Shown in pieces: positions 6,543-7,102 of a stretch of DNA of 7,102 bases (positions are counted from its first letter, which is position 1; each line of letters opens with the position of its first letter). The stretch is from Desulforudis sp. (GTDB lineage: Bacteria > Bacillota > Desulfotomaculia > Desulfotomaculales > Desulforudaceae), in assembly GCA_014859075.1 (NCBI GenBank), contig JACUUW010000100.1:1-7102 (forward strand). Direction: 5' to 3'. A program made the translations under genes and the position numbers. The notes beneath the pieces were generated by a model. It did no database searches. It saw only the letters and a program-made list of their open reading frames with translations, and was not told the origin of the DNA.

Positions 6543-6999
6543 CGGTGCATCCCTCCAGCAAGCCCGTTAGGCGGCGTTTCAGTTCCGAAATCTGCCCGCG
6601 TGACTTCACGGCCACGAAAATAGTGTCGTCCCCGGCGACGGTGCCCAGGATCTCCCCCCAACGGGTGTAATCCAGGGCTGAAGCCACACCCTGAGCCGCC
6701 CCCGGCAGGGTTTTGATCACTACCAGGCTTTCGTTGGCCTCAACTTCCCAGACGTAGTCCCGGAACAGGTGGCGCATCCGGTCTTCGGTCAGACCGACCG
6801 GCTGCTCGCCGGGCGGCAGATAGCGCAGTTTCCGGCCGTCCGAAGCCTTTACCAGGCCCAGTTCTTTCACGTCTCGGGAAACGGTGGCCTGGGTGACTTC
6901 AAAACCGTTCGCGTGCAACACCCGCGCCAGTTCAGCCTGGGTGCCGACGGGCTGCCGGTGGATAATCTCCAGGATCTTCCTCTGGCGTCTGGCTTTCAC
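6487..6999 (-). CDS. argR: Arginine repressor ArgR/AhrC (with C-terminal extension)
   Basis: Hexameric arginine-sensing transcription factor that represses arginine biosynthesis and, in Bacillus, activates catabolism. Counting from the upstream TTG at 7011, the N-terminal winged helix-turn-helix carries TQAELARVLHANGF and the recognition helix QATVSRDVKELGLVK (41-55). The C-terminal arginine-binding and oligomerisation domain carries TLPGAAQGVASALD (101-114) and GTVAGDDTIFVAV (123-135, with the key GDDT). I place the start at the GTG at 6999. There the protein begins VKARRQRKIL as in relatives, with GGTGG 5 bases upstream, giving 170 residues. The TTG at 7011 (174 residues) and the GTG at 7008 have no correctly spaced ribosome site. 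Relatives end near LLE or KLLK; here about 20 extra residues (from Gly154 to the end) are encoded within recN. Family is certain; the start is moderately sure. Confidence 0.94.
   Translation of the reverse strand: MKARRQRKILEIIHRQPVGTQAELARVLHANGFEVTQATVSRDVKELGLVKASDGRKLRYLPPGEQPVGLTEDRMRHLFRDYVWEVEANESLVVIKTLPGAAQGVASALDYTRWGEILGTVAGDDTIFVAVKSRGQISELKRRLTGLLEGCTDAPQTGGSRFRPDRRPDG
6551..6556 (-). promoter_or_regulatory. Ribosome binding site that fixes the recN start
   Basis: GGAGGG on the minus strand, 8 bases before the recN ATG at 6542, sits within the argR coding sequence. An alternative ATG at 6550 directly follows it, but that is in the wrong frame for RecN and too close to the site. 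This supports the recN start and therefore the reality of the 56-base overlap. Confidence 0.8.
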
Positions 7000-7102
7000 C
7001 CGTCCCACCAACCTTTTCGATAATGATCGCCTCCGGCGGCCGGCCCTCCCGGTTCAACACCGTGAGCGACACCACCGCAAAACACCGGGACGGCAGGCCG
7101 CA
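6932..7102 (-). CDS. 3' end of an unidentified upstream gene (partial, tentative)
   Basis: The minus-strand frame that begins at base 7102 stays open for 56 codons and ends with TGA at 6934-6932. I do not recognise the family. The first part reads like a folded-protein C-terminus (CFAVVSLTVLNREG, then PPEAIIIEKV), and about three quarters of its third positions are G or C. The alternative frame ending in TGA at 6998-6996 has only about half. The last 20 or so codons overlap the argR start and become Pro/Glu/Arg-rich, like accidental extension through argR. In many clostridia the gene before argR is NAD kinase, but this tail does not look like one to me. It could equally be non-coding overlap, with the true upstream gene ending at 6996. 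Confidence 0.35.
   Translation of the reverse strand, partial: CGLPSRCFAVVSLTVLNREGRPPEAIIIEKVGGTGESQTPEEDPGDYPPAARRHPG

Noticed and set aside
6543..6550. ATG at 6550 as an alternative recN start
   Set aside because: It is out of frame with RecN and immediately abuts the ribosome site; the ATG at 6542 has ideal spacing.
7012..7050. ARG-box operator upstream of argR for autoregulation
   Set aside because: I looked for an AT-rich palindrome of the ArgR type in the visible upstream bases. I saw only a short AT-rich patch (ATCATTATCG) without the symmetric operator; any operator would lie beyond the window.

Overview
The window is a compact, GC-rich bacterial chromosome segment in which every convincing gene lies on the minus strand. 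In transcription order (right to left) it holds: the 3' end of an unidentified gene, argR, recN, gatC, gatA, gatB, nifV, and the first 110 codons of a LeuC/homoaconitase-family gene that runs off the left edge. The ArgR/AhrC-type repressor, the Firmicutes-style GatCAB, the NifV variant, strong AGGAGG-like ribosome binding sites, TTG/GTG starts and high GC together suggest a GC-rich clostridial Firmicute of the Desulfotomaculum/Pelotomaculum/Desulforudis kind. The species assignment is inference.

Region 4845-7102 carries arginine regulation and DNA repair. argR and recN overlap by 56 bases, so ArgR gains a C-terminal tail encoded inside recN. An unidentified frame enters from the right edge and overlaps the start of argR.

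Region 1532-4842 is the glutamyl/aspartyl-tRNA amidotransferase operon gatC-gatA-gatB. A near-consensus sigma-A promoter sits in the 60-base gap between recN and gatC. gatA begins with TTG, and gatB follows gatA after 2 bases. All GatA catalytic residues and glutamine-binding residues checked are present.

Region 1-1477 continues the same direction. nifV follows gatB after 54 bases and overlaps the aconitase-family gene by 20 bases. A homocitrate-synthase-type enzyme tightly coupled to a homoaconitase-type dehydratase suggests two consecutive steps of a 2-oxoacid chain-elongation or citrate-forming route, rather than a nitrogenase-cofactor gene alone. If so, it would supply 2-oxoglutarate or 2-oxoadipate next to a glutamine-consuming tRNA amidation system.

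There is no gene-free stretch over 300 bases; the longest gaps are 60, 54 and 44 bases. I saw no RNA gene, mobile element, CRISPR array or convincing intrinsic terminator. I did not find a clearly new biological system: the genes are well-known families, and the points of interest are their arrangement, overlaps and start sites.
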